Below, piece by piece: positions 1 to 7,951 of a stretch of 34,747 bases of DNA (positions are counted from its first letter, which is position 1; each line of letters opens with the position of its first letter). Under the pieces are notes generated by a model. That model did not search any database. It saw only the letters and a list, made by a program, of their open reading frames with translations, and was not told where the DNA came from. A program made the position numbers and the translations under genes. The DNA lies in assembly GCA_900557035.1 (NCBI GenBank), contig USRA01000014.1, forward strand, positions 1 to 34,747. Reading direction: 5' to 3'. Origin of the DNA: an uncultured Prevotella sp. Lineage in GTDB: Bacteria; Bacteroidota; Bacteroidia; Bacteroidales; Bacteroidaceae.

Positions 1-37
1 TGCTGCAAAATTACTATATTTTAATGATTTATCAAAG

Positions 38-75
38 TATTTTTGCTAAAATTTCAATTAAATTTCTTACTTTTG
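38..75 (+). promoter_or_regulatory. Candidate mnmG promoter (-7 element)
   Basis: TACTTTTG at 68-75 matches the Bacteroidota -7 consensus TAnnTTTG and lies 36 bp before the mnmG start. A TTTG at 42-45 could be the -33 element with a 22-bp spacer, slightly longer than usual. A second match, TATTTTTG, lies at 38-45. Confidence 0.5.
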
Positions 76-111
76 CCGAAAATTAGATAAAATATAGATT
101 AGAGACAGATT

Positions 112-1983
112 ATGAACTTCAATTATGACGTACTCGTTATCGGTGGAGGACACGCCGGATGCGAGGCAGCAGCTGCCTCGGCAAACATGGGTGCCAACAC
201 CTGTTTGATAACGATGGACATGAACAAGATTGGTCAGATGAGTTGCAATCCTGCCATAGGCGGTATTGCCAAGGGACAGATTGTGCGAGAGATTGATGCA
301 CTGGGCGGACAGATGGGTATCGTCACCGACAAGACGGCTATCCAGTTCCGTATGCTTAATATAGGAAAGGGACCTGCCGTATGGAGTCCTCGTGCTCAAT
401 GCGACCGTGGCAAGTTCATCTGGGAATGGAGAACCATTCTCGACCATACCGACCATCTCGACATCTGGCAAGACCAGGCAGACGAGCTTCTCGTAGCAAA
501 CGGAGAGGCTATCGGCGTGCGCACCATCTGGGGTGCAGAATTCTATGCCAAGAGCATCATCATCACCGCCGGCACTTTTCTCAACGGATTGATGCACGTG
601 GGAAGAAAGATGGTGGAAGGTGGAAGATGTGCAGAACCTGCCGTTCATCATTTCACAGAAAGCATCACCCGATGGGGAATCACATCGGCAAGAATGAAAA
701 CAGGAACTCCAGTCCGCATCGACAAGCGAAGCGTTCACTTCGAAGACATGGAGGAGCAACCGGGCGACATCGATTTCCATCAGTTCTCGTACATGGGCAA
801 CCACAGAGTTCTGAAACAGCTTCCTTGCTGGACATGCTATACAAACAGCAAGGTACACGAAATTCTGAAAAGCGGATTGGATGACTCACCTTTATATAAT
901 GGTCAAATCCAAAGCACAGGTCCCCGTTACTGTCCAAGCATCGAAACCAAGCTTGTCACCTTCCCCGACAAGGAACAGCACCCGCTTTTCCTGGAACCAG
1001 AAGGTGAAGACACCAATGAAATGTACCTGAACGGTTTTTCTTCGAGCATGCCGATGGAAATCCAACTGGATGCACTCCACGAAATCCCGGCATTGAGAGA
1101 TGCGAAGATCTACCGACCAGGTTACGCCATCGAGTACGATTACTTCGACCCAACCCAGCTGAAGCATTCGCTGGAGTCGAAAATCATCAAGGGACTTTTC
1201 TTTGCCGGACAGGTAAACGGAACCACCGGTTACGAAGAAGCAGGAGGTCAGGGCACGGTTGCCGGAATCAACGCTGCACTTCATTGCGTGGGCGACAAGA
1301 CGTTCGAGATGAAGCGAGACGAGAGTTACATCGGTGTACTCATCGATGACCTCACCACAAAGGGTGTAGATGAACCATACCGCATGTTCACCTCAAGAGC
1401 TGAGTACCGCATCCTGCTCCGTCAGGACGACGCCGATGCCCGACTCACGGAAAAAGCATACGAGCTCGGCATTGCCAAGCGCGACCGTTACGACTGGTGG
1501 ATGGAGAAGAAAGATGCCATCGAAAGAATCATCGACTTCTGTGCCAACTATCCTATCAAGAAAGACGAGATCAATCCGAAGCTCGAAGCACTCGGCACTA
1601 CTCCACTCCGCGCCGGCTGCAAGCTCATAGACCTGGTGGCTCGTCCGCATCTCAACCTTCAGAACCTGTCGGAAATCATCCCCGACCTGAAGGCAGCGAT
1701 GGAAGCACCAGACAACCGGAAAGAAGAGATTGCCGAGGCGGCAGAAATCAAGATGAAGTACAAAGGATACATCGAGCGCGAGCGACTCATCGCTGACAAG
1801 ATGCACCGTCTGGAGAACATCAGAATCAAGGGACGCTTCAACTACTCTGAGATTCTCGAAATCTCAACAGAAGGACGACAAAAGCTCGAGCGCATCGACC
1901 CTGACACGTTGGCTCAGGCAAGCCGAATTCCAGGAGTATCTCCAAGCGACATCAATGTACTGCTCGTCCTACTGGGAAGATAA
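112..1983 (+). CDS. mnmG: tRNA uridine-5-carboxymethylaminomethyl modification enzyme MnmG (GidA)
   Basis: FAD-dependent enzyme that works with the GTPase MnmE to install the 5-carboxymethylaminomethyl group at wobble U34 of tRNAs in the cytoplasm. The 623-residue product is close to the usual length of about 620-630. A dinucleotide-binding GGGHAG motif sits at residues 11-16, followed by the family-typical CNPAIGGIAKGQ block at about 45-56 and a second flavin-binding stretch (FFAGQVNGTTGYEEAGGQG) in the middle. The C-terminal helical part, ending in ASRIPGVSPSDINVLL, is the MnmE/tRNA-binding domain. ATG at 112 gives the complete N-terminal FAD fold. The last nine codons and the stop lie inside a 35-bp sequence repeated twice more downstream. 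mnmG is near oriC in many bacteria, which fits the parS sites that follow. Confidence 0.97.
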   Translation: MNFNYDVLVIGGGHAGCEAAAASANMGANTCLITMDMNKIGQMSCNPAIGGIAKGQIVREIDALGGQMGIVTDKTAIQFRMLNIGKGPAVWSPRAQCDRGKFIWEWRTILDHTDHLDIWQDQADELLVANGEAIGVRTIWGAEFYAKSIIITAGTFLNGLMHVGRKMVEGGRCAEPAVHHFTESITRWGITSARMKTGTPVRIDKRSVHFEDMEEQPGDIDFHQFSYMGNHRVLKQLPCWTCYTNSKVHEILKSGLDDSPLYNGQIQSTGPRYCPSIETKLVTFPDKEQHPLFLEPEGEDTNEMYLNGFSSSMPMEIQLDALHEIPALRDAKIYRPGYAIEYDYFDPTQLKHSLESKIIKGLFFAGQVNGTTGYEEAGGQGTVAGINAALHCVGDKTFEMKRDESYIGVLIDDLTTKGVDEPYRMFTSRAEYRILLRQDDADARLTEKAYELGIAKRDRYDWWMEKKDAIERIIDFCANYPIKKDEINPKLEALGTTPLRAGCKLIDLVARPHLNLQNLSEIIPDLKAAMEAPDNRKEEIAEAAEIKMKYKGYIERERLIADKMHRLENIRIKGRFNYSEILEISTEGRQKLERIDPDTLAQASRIPGVSPSDINVLLVLLGR

Positions 1984-2060
1984 GCAAAGATGTACTGCCA
2001 GTCCTACTGGGAAGACAAGCAAAGATGTATTGCCCGTCTTACCAGGAAGGCAAGCAGAAG
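1956..2060 (+). repeat. Three tandem 35-bp copies of the mnmG 3' end
   Basis: Units are 1956-1990, 1991-2025 and 2026-2060. Unit 1 is the real end of mnmG including its TAA. In unit 2 the stop has become CAA, and unit 3 is more diverged. Because 35 is not a multiple of 3, each copy lies in a new frame, yet each still reads N/D-V-L-L/P-V-L-L/P-G-R in its own frame. Several third-copy differences are synonymous (CTA to TTA, AGA to AGG). Confidence 0.85.
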
Positions 2061-2110
2061 AATTGGCGGTTTTAGCAAGGAAAACCTGCAAAACAAGGGT
2101 TTTTCAGTAA

Positions 2111-2126
2111 TGTTTCACGTGAAACT
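2111..2126. other. parS: parS site 1 (ParB/Spo0J binding)
   Basis: TGTTTCACGTGAAACT matches the bacterial parS consensus TGTTTCACGTGAAACA at 15 of 16 positions; the core GTTTCACGTGAAAC is a perfect palindrome. It is intergenic, between mnmG and apt. parS sites normally cluster near oriC and nucleate ParB spreading for chromosome segregation. No parA or parB gene is in the window. Confidence 0.85.
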
Positions 2127-2292
2127 ACGCTTATATAAAGCATTTGATAGCAAAGAACTTAGATTCTTTTGCATCAAGTAAATTGTGGTTAAAGCAAAAC
2201 TTCAGCGTTTCCGTGGAACACAGCCGATAAAAGCTGCCAAAACTCGAAGAAAACAACAAGAAATATAGTATTAATTTATAGTATAAAAGACA

Positions 2293-2823
2293 ATGAACAA
2301 TCAGTTATTATTAGACAATCTGCGTTGCATTCCAGATTGGCCAATCAAGGGTGTAAACTTCCGCGATGTAAGTACCCTGTTTAAGAATCCAGAGTCTCTT
2401 AAAGAGATCTGCGATGAGATGTACGAGATCTACAAAGACAAAGGTATTACCAAGATTGTAGGCATCGAATCACGTGGTTTCGTGATGTCTTCTGCCCTCG
2501 CAATCCGTCTCGGCGCAGGCGTAGTTTTGTGTCGAAAGCCAGGTAAGCTTCCATGCAAAACCGTACAGGAAAGCTATGCGAAAGAATACGGTATGGACAC
2601 CATCGAAATCCACGAAGATGCCATCAACGAGAACGACATAATCCTCCTTCACGACGACCTTCTCGCTACCGGCGGAACCATGAAGGCAGCCTGCAATCTG
2701 GTGAAGAAATTCCACCCAAAGAAGGTGTATGCTAACTTTATTATCGAGCTCGTAAACGAGAATTTCGAAGGCAGAAAGAACTTCGATGAGGATGTAGAAG
2801 TATCTACTTTATTGCAGTTGTAA
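2293..2823 (+). CDS. apt: Adenine phosphoribosyltransferase
   Basis: Purine salvage: adenine plus PRPP gives AMP and pyrophosphate, in the cytosol. The 176-residue length fits the family. The PRPP-binding motif is HDDLLATGGT at residues 120-129 (usually VDDLLATGGT), with the Apt-typical ESRGF at 59-63 and RKPGKLP at 81-87. The first ATG of the frame, at 2293, gives the expected N-terminus (LRCIPDWPIKGVNFRD). The upstream spacer of about 300 bp holds the mnmG-end repeats and parS site 1; I see no strong promoter, only a weak TTCTTTTG at 2164-2171. The gene is followed by a hairpin containing parS site 2. Confidence 0.96.
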   Translation: MNNQLLLDNLRCIPDWPIKGVNFRDVSTLFKNPESLKEICDEMYEIYKDKGITKIVGIESRGFVMSSALAIRLGAGVVLCRKPGKLPCKTVQESYAKEYGMDTIEIHEDAINENDIILLHDDLLATGGTMKAACNLVKKFHPKKVYANFIIELVNENFEGRKNFDEDVEVSTLLQL

Positions 2824-2873
2824 AGCATGAAAAATGCTTGAATAATGCATATTATTCTGCAGTTATAAAGCAT
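2813..2873 (+). repeat. Degenerate direct repeat of the apt 3' end
   Basis: The 16 bases at 2813-2828, which span the apt stop codon, recur at 2858-2873 with one change (TGCAGTTGTAAAGCAT versus TGCAGTTATAAAGCAT). The offset is 45 bp. A short inverted repeat (AAGCAT...ATGCTT, 2824-2839) lies between the copies. Confidence 0.5.
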
Positions 2874-2875
2874 AC

Positions 2876-2914
2876 GGGCGTTGCCGTTTCACGTGAAACA
2901 GCAACGCTCTTTTA
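2876..2914 (+). terminator. apt terminator hairpin with parS inside its stem
   Basis: The left arm 2876-2884 (GGGCGTTGC) pairs with 2901-2909 (GCAACGCTC, one G-U), and the enclosed parS palindrome extends the stem to a centre between 2892 and 2893 with a single C/A mismatch. The right arm runs into TCTTTTA, a modest U-tract. A terminator is likely, though the U-run is short. Confidence 0.6.
2885..2900. other. parS: parS site 2 (ParB/Spo0J binding)
   Basis: CGTTTCACGTGAAACA matches the parS consensus at 15 of 16 positions with the core palindrome intact. It is 774 bp from site 1, on the other side of apt, and is the central part of the apt terminator hairpin. Confidence 0.85.
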
Positions 2915-2937
2915 CCCTATTTTAACCCCATAAAGGT

Positions 2938-4785
2938 ATGACGAAACAAGAAAATGAGGAAAGATTAGCTCGGTTAAAAAGCATCGTTTTAAGCATGCCG
3001 GAGAAACCGGGAAGCTATCAATATTACGACGAGAATCACACGATTATATATGTAGGAAAGGCGAAAAATCTGAAGAGAAGAGTATCTTCCTACTTCCATA
3101 AAGAGGTAGATAGATACAAGACAAAGGTACTCGTTTCTAAGATTTTCGACATCTCATACACCGTCGTGAACACCGAAGAAGATGCACTTTTGCTGGAAAA
3201 CAGTCTTATTAAAAAGTACAATCCAAGGTATAATGTTTTGCTGAAAGACGGCAAAACCTACCCCTCTATATGCGTAACAAACGAGTATTTTCCCCGCATT
3301 TTCAAGACGCGCCATATCAACAAAAAGGTGGGAACCTTCTTCGGTCCTTACCCTCATATAGGCAGTATGTATGCCGTTCTGGAAGTCATCAAGAAGCTCT
3401 ACAAACCCCGCACATGCCGCTTCCCGATCACGAAAGAAGGCGTAAAAGATGGCAAATACAAGCCATGTTTAGAGTACCATATTCATAACTGCGGAGCCCC
3501 CTGTATCAACAAGCAGAGCTACGAGGAATACCAGGAAAACATGCGCCAGGCGCGTGAAATCCTGAAGGGAAACACCCGGGAAGTAAGCAAATATCTCTAT
3601 GATCTGATGATGAAAAATGCCGAACTTCTCCGCTTTGAAATAGCCGAAGAATACAAGAAAAAGTATCAATTACTGGATGAATTTGAGGCAAAAAGCGAGG
3701 TGGTAAGCCATACGATTACCGACGTAGATGTCTTCACCATCGTGAATGATGACGCCAACAAGAACGCCTTCATCAACTATATTCACGTGAAAAACGGCAC
3801 CATCAACCAGAGCTTTACCTACGAGTACAAGCGCAAGTTGGAGGAGAGCGACGAGGAACTTCTGATTACCGCCATACCGGAAATCAGGGAGCGTTTCCAC
3901 TCCACTTCGAAAGAGATTATCGTACCTTTCGAGATGGAATGGAAGCTGAAAGACGCCACCTTCTTCGTGCCGCAGAGGGGCGACAAAAAGCACCTTCTGG
4001 AGCTATCGGAAATGAACTGCAAGCAGTATAAATTCGACCGTTTGAAGCAGGCAGAAAAGCTCAATCCGGAGCAGAAACAAACCCGATTGATGAAGGAATT
4101 GCAGACGAAACTGAAGCTTCCAAAGATGCCTTACCAGATAGAATGCTTCGATAATTCCAACATATCGGGTACCGATGCCGTGGCTGGCTGCATCGTATAT
4201 AAAGGTATGAAACCATCCCGAAAAGACTACCGTAAATACAACATCAAGACGGTGGAAGGACCAGATGACTATGCATCGATGCAGGAGGTGGTAAGACGCC
4301 GCTACATTCGAATGATAGAGGAAGAAACTCCCCTGCCAGACCTCATCATCACCGATGGTGGCAAGGGGCAGATGGAGGTGGTAAGAGAGGTGATTGAAGA
4401 CGAACTGCACCTGGAAATCCCTATCGCTGGTCTTGCCAAGGACGACCGCCATCGCACCAACGAGCTCCTCTTCGGTTTCCCTCCACAGACCATCGCTCTA
4501 CCACCAGAAAGTGAGCTTTTCAAGGTATTGACGCAGATACAGGACGAGGTACATAGATACGCCATCACCTTCCATCGCGACAAGCGAAGCAAGCACGCTC
4601 TCCATTCTGAGCTAGACGACATCAAAGGCATCGGTCCTAAGGCAAAAGAAGCACTTCTGAGCAAGTTCAAGAGCATGAAAAAAATAAAGGAAGCAAGCCT
4701 AGAAGAACTGGCAGAGGTATTAGGACCTCACAAAGCTGAGATTCTCGTGAAATATTTCACAGAAAAGAGCGAGAATATGAAATAA
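2938..4785 (+). CDS. uvrC: UvrABC excinuclease subunit C
   Basis: Nucleotide excision repair nuclease that makes the 3' and 5' incisions around a UvrB-bound lesion. Its 615 residues compare with about 610 in E. coli. An N-terminal GIY-YIG domain is visible (GSYQYYD at 25-31, IYVGKAKNLKRR at 37-48, then LLLENSLIKKYNPRYN). A UVR-like UvrB-binding segment lies near residues 205-240. The RNase H-like C-terminal nuclease domain includes ECFDNSNISGTDAVAG and LIITDGGKGQ, followed by helix-hairpin-helix motifs (LDDIKGIGPKAKEALL) at the end. ATG at 2938 is the first in frame. The gene is complete. Confidence 0.97.
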   Translation: MTKQENEERLARLKSIVLSMPEKPGSYQYYDENHTIIYVGKAKNLKRRVSSYFHKEVDRYKTKVLVSKIFDISYTVVNTEEDALLLENSLIKKYNPRYNVLLKDGKTYPSICVTNEYFPRIFKTRHINKKVGTFFGPYPHIGSMYAVLEVIKKLYKPRTCRFPITKEGVKDGKYKPCLEYHIHNCGAPCINKQSYEEYQENMRQAREILKGNTREVSKYLYDLMMKNAELLRFEIAEEYKKKYQLLDEFEAKSEVVSHTITDVDVFTIVNDDANKNAFINYIHVKNGTINQSFTYEYKRKLEESDEELLITAIPEIRERFHSTSKEIIVPFEMEWKLKDATFFVPQRGDKKHLLELSEMNCKQYKFDRLKQAEKLNPEQKQTRLMKELQTKLKLPKMPYQIECFDNSNISGTDAVAGCIVYKGMKPSRKDYRKYNIKTVEGPDDYASMQEVVRRRYIRMIEEETPLPDLIITDGGKGQMEVVREVIEDELHLEIPIAGLAKDDRHRTNELLFGFPPQTIALPPESELFKVLTQIQDEVHRYAITFHRDKRSKHALHSELDDIKGIGPKAKEALLSKFKSMKKIKEASLEELAEVLGPHKAEILVKYFTEKSENMK

Positions 4786-4791
4786 AAGTAG

Positions 4792-4799
4792 TATATTTG
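4792..4799 (+). promoter_or_regulatory. Candidate -7 element for dtd
   Basis: TATATTTG just after the uvrC stop matches TAnnTTTG exactly. No clear -33 TTTG is visible. It would give a leader of about 100 nt before dtd. Confidence 0.45.
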
Positions 4800-4828
4800 C
4801 AGTTGAAACTATAGTAATAATAATAAAG

Positions 4829-4887
4829 ATTGAACTGAACCCTGGATTCCACAAAAAGCAATCCATAAAGTTCAATGTTCAACATTC
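4829..4887 (+). other. Structured leader of dtd
   Basis: ATTGAACT (4829-4836) pairs with AGTTCAAT (4869-4876), and inside it GGATT (4844-4848) pairs with AATCC (4860-4864). A second hairpin, AATGTT-C-AACATT (4875-4887), shares two bases with the first, so the two could be mutually exclusive. No U-run follows, so this is not a simple terminator. Confidence 0.4.
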
Positions 4888-4905
4888 AAAGTCCAAAGTA
4901 ATAAT

Positions 4906-5358
4906 ATGAGAATAGTAATACAACGTGTCGGCCATGCCTCAGTTACCATCGAAGGAGAAGTAAAATCAGCCATCAAACAAGGCTATCTGATCCTTCTTGG
5001 CATTGAGGAAAGCGACACATCTGAAGACGTAGATTGGTTGGTAAGAAAGGTTATCGGCCTTCGTGTTTTCGACGACGAGAATCACGTAATGAACCGCTCT
5101 ATCATGGATGTAAACGGCGAGGTTCTGGTGATTAGCCAGTTCACCCTATTCGCCAGCTACAAGAAGGGTAATCGCCCTAGCTGGCTAAGAGCTGCCAAGC
5201 ACGATATCAGTATTCCACTCTATGAAGAGTTCTGCAAAAAGCTGTCCGATGCACTCGGAAAGCCAGTAGGAACAGGCGAATTTGGTGCCGACATGAAGGT
5301 AGAATTACTGAATGACGGTCCGGTTACCATCATGATGGATACTCATAATAAAGAATAA
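4906..5358 (+). CDS. dtd: D-aminoacyl-tRNA deacylase
   Basis: Hydrolyses D-aminoacyl-tRNAs (for example D-Tyr-tRNA), a chiral proofreading step in translation. At 150 residues it is typical of DTD1. The two signature motifs are present: SQFTLFA at 77-83 and a Gly-cisPro motif in NDGPVT at 136-141. The N-terminus MRIVIQRVGHASV is classic for the family and fixes the start at 4906. It ends 3 bp before the MazG-like gene, so the two form an operon. Confidence 0.96.
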   Translation: MRIVIQRVGHASVTIEGEVKSAIKQGYLILLGIEESDTSEDVDWLVRKVIGLRVFDDENHVMNRSIMDVNGEVLVISQFTLFASYKKGNRPSWLRAAKHDISIPLYEEFCKKLSDALGKPVGTGEFGADMKVELLNDGPVTIMMDTHNKE

Positions 5359-5361
5359 AAG

Positions 5362-5712
5362 ATGACTATAAAAGAAGCACAGGAAACAGTAGATAAGTGG
5401 ATCAAGGAATATGGCGTTCGCTATTTCAGCGAACTTACCAATATGGCTTGTCTTACGGAAGAAGTAGGAGAACTGGCTCGTGTCATCGCCAGAACATACG
5501 GCGACCAGAGCTTCAAGAAGGGCGAAAAGCCTAACCTAGGAGAGGAAATGGCAGACGTTCTCTGGGTTCTCATCTGTCTGGCTAACCAAACGGGTATCGA
5601 TCTTACCGAAGAGCTCCAGAAAAGCATCGACAAAAAGACCCAAAGGGATTCGGAAAGACATAAGAACAACCCGAAATTGAAGGATCATAATGATTCAAAA
5701 TTGAAGGAGTAA
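5362..5712 (+). CDS. MazG-like nucleotide pyrophosphohydrolase
   Basis: Small all-alpha NTP pyrophosphohydrolase, probably removing unwanted (d)NTPs. The metal-binding signature of the MazG superfamily is complete: E33-E34-x2-E37 and E61-E62-x2-D65 (TEEVGELAR and GEEMADVLW). The 116 residues make one domain, shorter than full MazG. The exact substrate cannot be told. It follows dtd by 3 bp and is probably co-transcribed. The last 15 residues (NNPKLKDHNDSKLKE) are low in complexity and are part of a degenerate repeat that continues past the stop. Confidence 0.88.
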   Translation: MTIKEAQETVDKWIKEYGVRYFSELTNMACLTEEVGELARVIARTYGDQSFKKGEKPNLGEEMADVLWVLICLANQTGIDLTEELQKSIDKKTQRDSERHKNNPKLKDHNDSKLKE

Positions 5713-5779
5713 ACAACCCGAAATTGAAGGAAGAAGCACCTCCGAAATCGAAGGAGTAAAACCGAAATTTAAAGAATAA
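5666..5779 (+). repeat. Degenerate repeats of the MazG-like gene's 3' end
   Basis: Five diverged copies of a unit like CCGAAATTGAAGGAGTAA occur, starting near 5670, 5695, 5718, 5742 and 5762. Three end in a stop codon, at 5710-5712, 5757-5759 and 5777-5779. Read in their own frames they give the tails PKLKD..SKLKE-stop, NPKLKEEAPPKSKE-stop and KPKFKE-stop, in three different frames. Confidence 0.75.
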
Positions 5780-5822
5780 TATAGATAACTCAACTTTAAT
5801 AATTAAACAAGTAACATTAAGT

Positions 5823-6761
5823 ATGAGCAGCATTAAAGAACAGGTTCTTGCACAGCAGCAGGGACAATACAGCGAGTCAGACGATAAGTATTTATCTGTC
5901 TTGAAACAGTATAACTGCGACCTCAACGACGAGGAAGTAGCAGCAGAAGTAAAGAAGATTCTTGACGAGAAGGTAGCAGAAAACGAGACTATGGAGGTGA
6001 AGAAATTCCTCTTTGGCAGCATCGAACTTACATCTCTTCATACAGAAGATACAGAAGAAAGCATCCTGGCTATGATTGAGAAAGTGAATCAGTTTGCCAA
6101 GGATTATCCTGAACTTCCTCACGTAGCAACCGTATGTACCTACCCTAACTTCGCAGGACTTATCAGTCAGAGTTTGGAGGTAGATGGCGTAGAAATCGCA
6201 GTAGTAAGCGGCAATTTCCCATCATCTCAGACATTCATCGAGGTAAAGATTGCCGAGACTGCTATGGCTATCAAGGATGGCGCTACAGAGGTAGATATCG
6301 TTATGCCAGTAGGCAAATTCTTCAGCGAGGATTACGAGGGTCTCTGCGATGATATCCAGGAGCTGAAGGCAACCTGCGGCGAGCATAAGATGAAGTGTAT
6401 CCTGGAAACAGGTGACCTGAAGAACTGCAGCAACATCATGAAGGCTTCTATTCTTGCCATGTACTCTGGTTCTGATTATATCAAGACTTCTACCGGCAAG
6501 GAGAAGATTTCTGCAACTCCAGAGGCAGCTTACGTGATGTGCCAGGCTATCAAGGCATATTATGAGAAAACTGGTATCCAGATTGGTTTCAAGCCAGCTG
6601 GCGGCATCAACACCGTTCACGATGCAGTGGTTTACTACACCATCGTGAAGGAAGTTTTGGGTGAGAAATGGTTGACCAATGAGTGGTTGCGCCTTGGAAC
6701 CTCACGACTTACCAACCTCCTCTTGAGCGAGCTTGTAGGAAAGGAAATCAAGTACTTCTAA
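5823..6761 (+). CDS. deoC: Deoxyribose-phosphate aldolase
   Basis: Class I aldolase that splits 2-deoxyribose 5-phosphate into glyceraldehyde 3-phosphate and acetaldehyde in deoxynucleoside catabolism. It is a TIM barrel. The Schiff-base lysine is K221 in DYIKTSTGK (218-226), and the second conserved lysine is K257 in GFKPAGGI. At 312 residues it is about 50 longer than E. coli DeoC; the extra length is an acidic, helical N-terminal extension before the barrel. ATG at 5823 is the first in frame. The gene is followed by a strong hairpin terminator shared with the convergent prenyl synthase gene. Confidence 0.96.
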   Translation: MSSIKEQVLAQQQGQYSESDDKYLSVLKQYNCDLNDEEVAAEVKKILDEKVAENETMEVKKFLFGSIELTSLHTEDTEESILAMIEKVNQFAKDYPELPHVATVCTYPNFAGLISQSLEVDGVEIAVVSGNFPSSQTFIEVKIAETAMAIKDGATEVDIVMPVGKFFSEDYEGLCDDIQELKATCGEHKMKCILETGDLKNCSNIMKASILAMYSGSDYIKTSTGKEKISATPEAAYVMCQAIKAYYEKTGIQIGFKPAGGINTVHDAVVYYTIVKEVLGEKWLTNEWLRLGTSRLTNLLLSELVGKEIKYF

Positions 6762-6810
6762 AAGGCAATCGTGTAATTCAAACCTTCACAAAGGAGATAG
6801 ATAAAAGATA

Positions 6811-6846
6811 AAGGGCTGATTCTCAACGAGAGAACCAGCCCTTTTC
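6811..6846. terminator. Bidirectional terminator between deoC and the prenyl synthase gene
   Basis: The 14-bp arms AAGGGCTGATTCTC (6811-6824) and GAGAACCAGCCCTT (6830-6843) pair with one wobble around a 5-nt loop. A T-run follows on +, and an A-rich flank gives a weaker U-run on the minus strand. Confidence 0.85.
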
Positions 6847-6896
6847 TTGAATGTATATAAAGTATTTTAAAATCAAAATTGCATGATAAGATGGCA

Positions 6897-7874
6897 TTAC
6901 GCCTTTCGTTCAATCACAAAATCCAAATAAGCCTTCAGCGCATTATAGATGCTCTTATCCTCCACATAGGTATCAAGGAAAGTCATCGCCTCGGCATGGA
7001 AATCCCACATACACTTATCAGCGTATTCGATACCACCGTTTTCCTTGGTAAACGCAACAAGCTGAGCAATCTCCTCTCGGGATACCGTACGAGCCTTCAC
7101 CTTTCGTGCAAGCTTCAGCATTTCCTCGTCGCCAGTAGATTTCAAGGCATAGATAACTGGAAGCGTAAGCTTACCCTCGGTCATATCATTTCCGGTAGGT
7201 TTACCTATCTCCTTGGAGTCGTAATAATCAAAGATGTCATCACGAATCTGGAAGATAATACCCAGGTTCTGACCGAATCGCTTCGCCTCTTCTATCTCTA
7301 TGGCAGAAGCATGGGTTGACATTGCACCAATACCTGCACAAGCCTCAAAGAGAGCGGCTGTTTTCTGTTTGATTACCTGATAATATATCTCATCTGAGAT
7401 TTCATCATTACTAATACTGTTGAGCTGAAGTATCTCACCATTCGACAAGATACGACCCAATTCTGCCAGATAGCGAACGATATCCTCGGAGTGCGAATAG
7501 GAAACATTTAGCAAAGCGGTAGAAAGAATATAGTCACCAACAAGCACGGCTACCTTATTATTATAAGTAGCATTCACACTTGCCTGACCACGACGCTCGC
7601 CGCTTTCATCTACCACATCATCATGCACAAGAGAGGCGGTATGGAGCAATTCCAAACCGACTGCCGAATGCTGGGTAACCTCTGAAACCTTGCCGAAATT
7701 TCGTGCCATCAGCAGGATGAGCATAGGGCGCATTCGTTTACCAGCGCGCTGACGGATATGGTCGAGCACCTGGGAAAGGAGGCCATCGCTATGCATCAAA
7801 GATTTGTTGAACAAATCAACAAAATCTGCCAATTCTGCCTCAATAGGCTGCTTAATAAGTGATAAATAGTCCAT
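6897..7874 (-). CDS. Polyprenyl diphosphate synthase (trans-isoprenyl synthase)
   Basis: Condenses isopentenyl diphosphate onto allylic diphosphates to make a long-chain polyprenyl diphosphate, probably the menaquinone side chain. From M at 7874 the product has 325 residues, typical of the octaprenyl/heptaprenyl large-subunit family. Both aspartate-rich motifs are intact: DDVVD at 85-89 and DDIFD at 212-216, with GKRMRP near residue 45. An in-frame ATG at 7925 would add 17 residues, but a perfect -7 element at 7893-7900 lies downstream of it, so I chose 7874. Product chain length cannot be predicted by eye. It diverges from polA. Confidence 0.93.
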   Translation of the reverse strand: MDYLSLIKQPIEAELADFVDLFNKSLMHSDGLLSQVLDHIRQRAGKRMRPMLILLMARNFGKVSEVTQHSAVGLELLHTASLVHDDVVDESGERRGQASVNATYNNKVAVLVGDYILSTALLNVSYSHSEDIVRYLAELGRILSNGEILQLNSISNDEISDEIYYQVIKQKTAALFEACAGIGAMSTHASAIEIEEAKRFGQNLGIIFQIRDDIFDYYDSKEIGKPTGNDMTEGKLTLPVIYALKSTGDEEMLKLARKVKARTVSREEIAQLVAFTKENGGIEYADKCMWDFHAEAMTFLDTYVEDKSIYNALKAYLDFVIERKA

Positions 7875-7892
7875 TAATTCTGAAATTTGATA

Positions 7893-7900
7893 CAAAATTA
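7893..7900 (-). promoter_or_regulatory. -7 element for the prenyl synthase gene
   Basis: On the minus strand this reads TAATTTTG, an exact TAnnTTTG match ending 19 bp before the ATG at 7874. It decides against the upstream ATG at 7925. Confidence 0.6.
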
Positions 7901-7951
7901 CACAATTATTCTTGAAATATCGCATTTTTTTAGTAATTTTACACCATAAAA

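Noticed and set aside
1990..2181. 63-codon open frame behind mnmG
   Set aside because: It is made of the 35-bp tail repeats and parS site 1, with no family resemblance. It arises from the repeats.
2061..2292. oriC next to parS
   Set aside because: No cluster of DnaA boxes (TTATCCACA-like) or AT-rich unwinding element was seen; only the parS sites support an origin domain.
3779..3794. Third parS-like sequence
   Set aside because: Four mismatches to the 16-bp consensus and inside uvrC; the core CACGTGAA there encodes part of the protein.
4747..4760. Perfect palindrome GTGAAATATTTCAC
   Set aside because: It lies in the uvrC coding end, is encoded by ordinary codons and shows no regulatory context.
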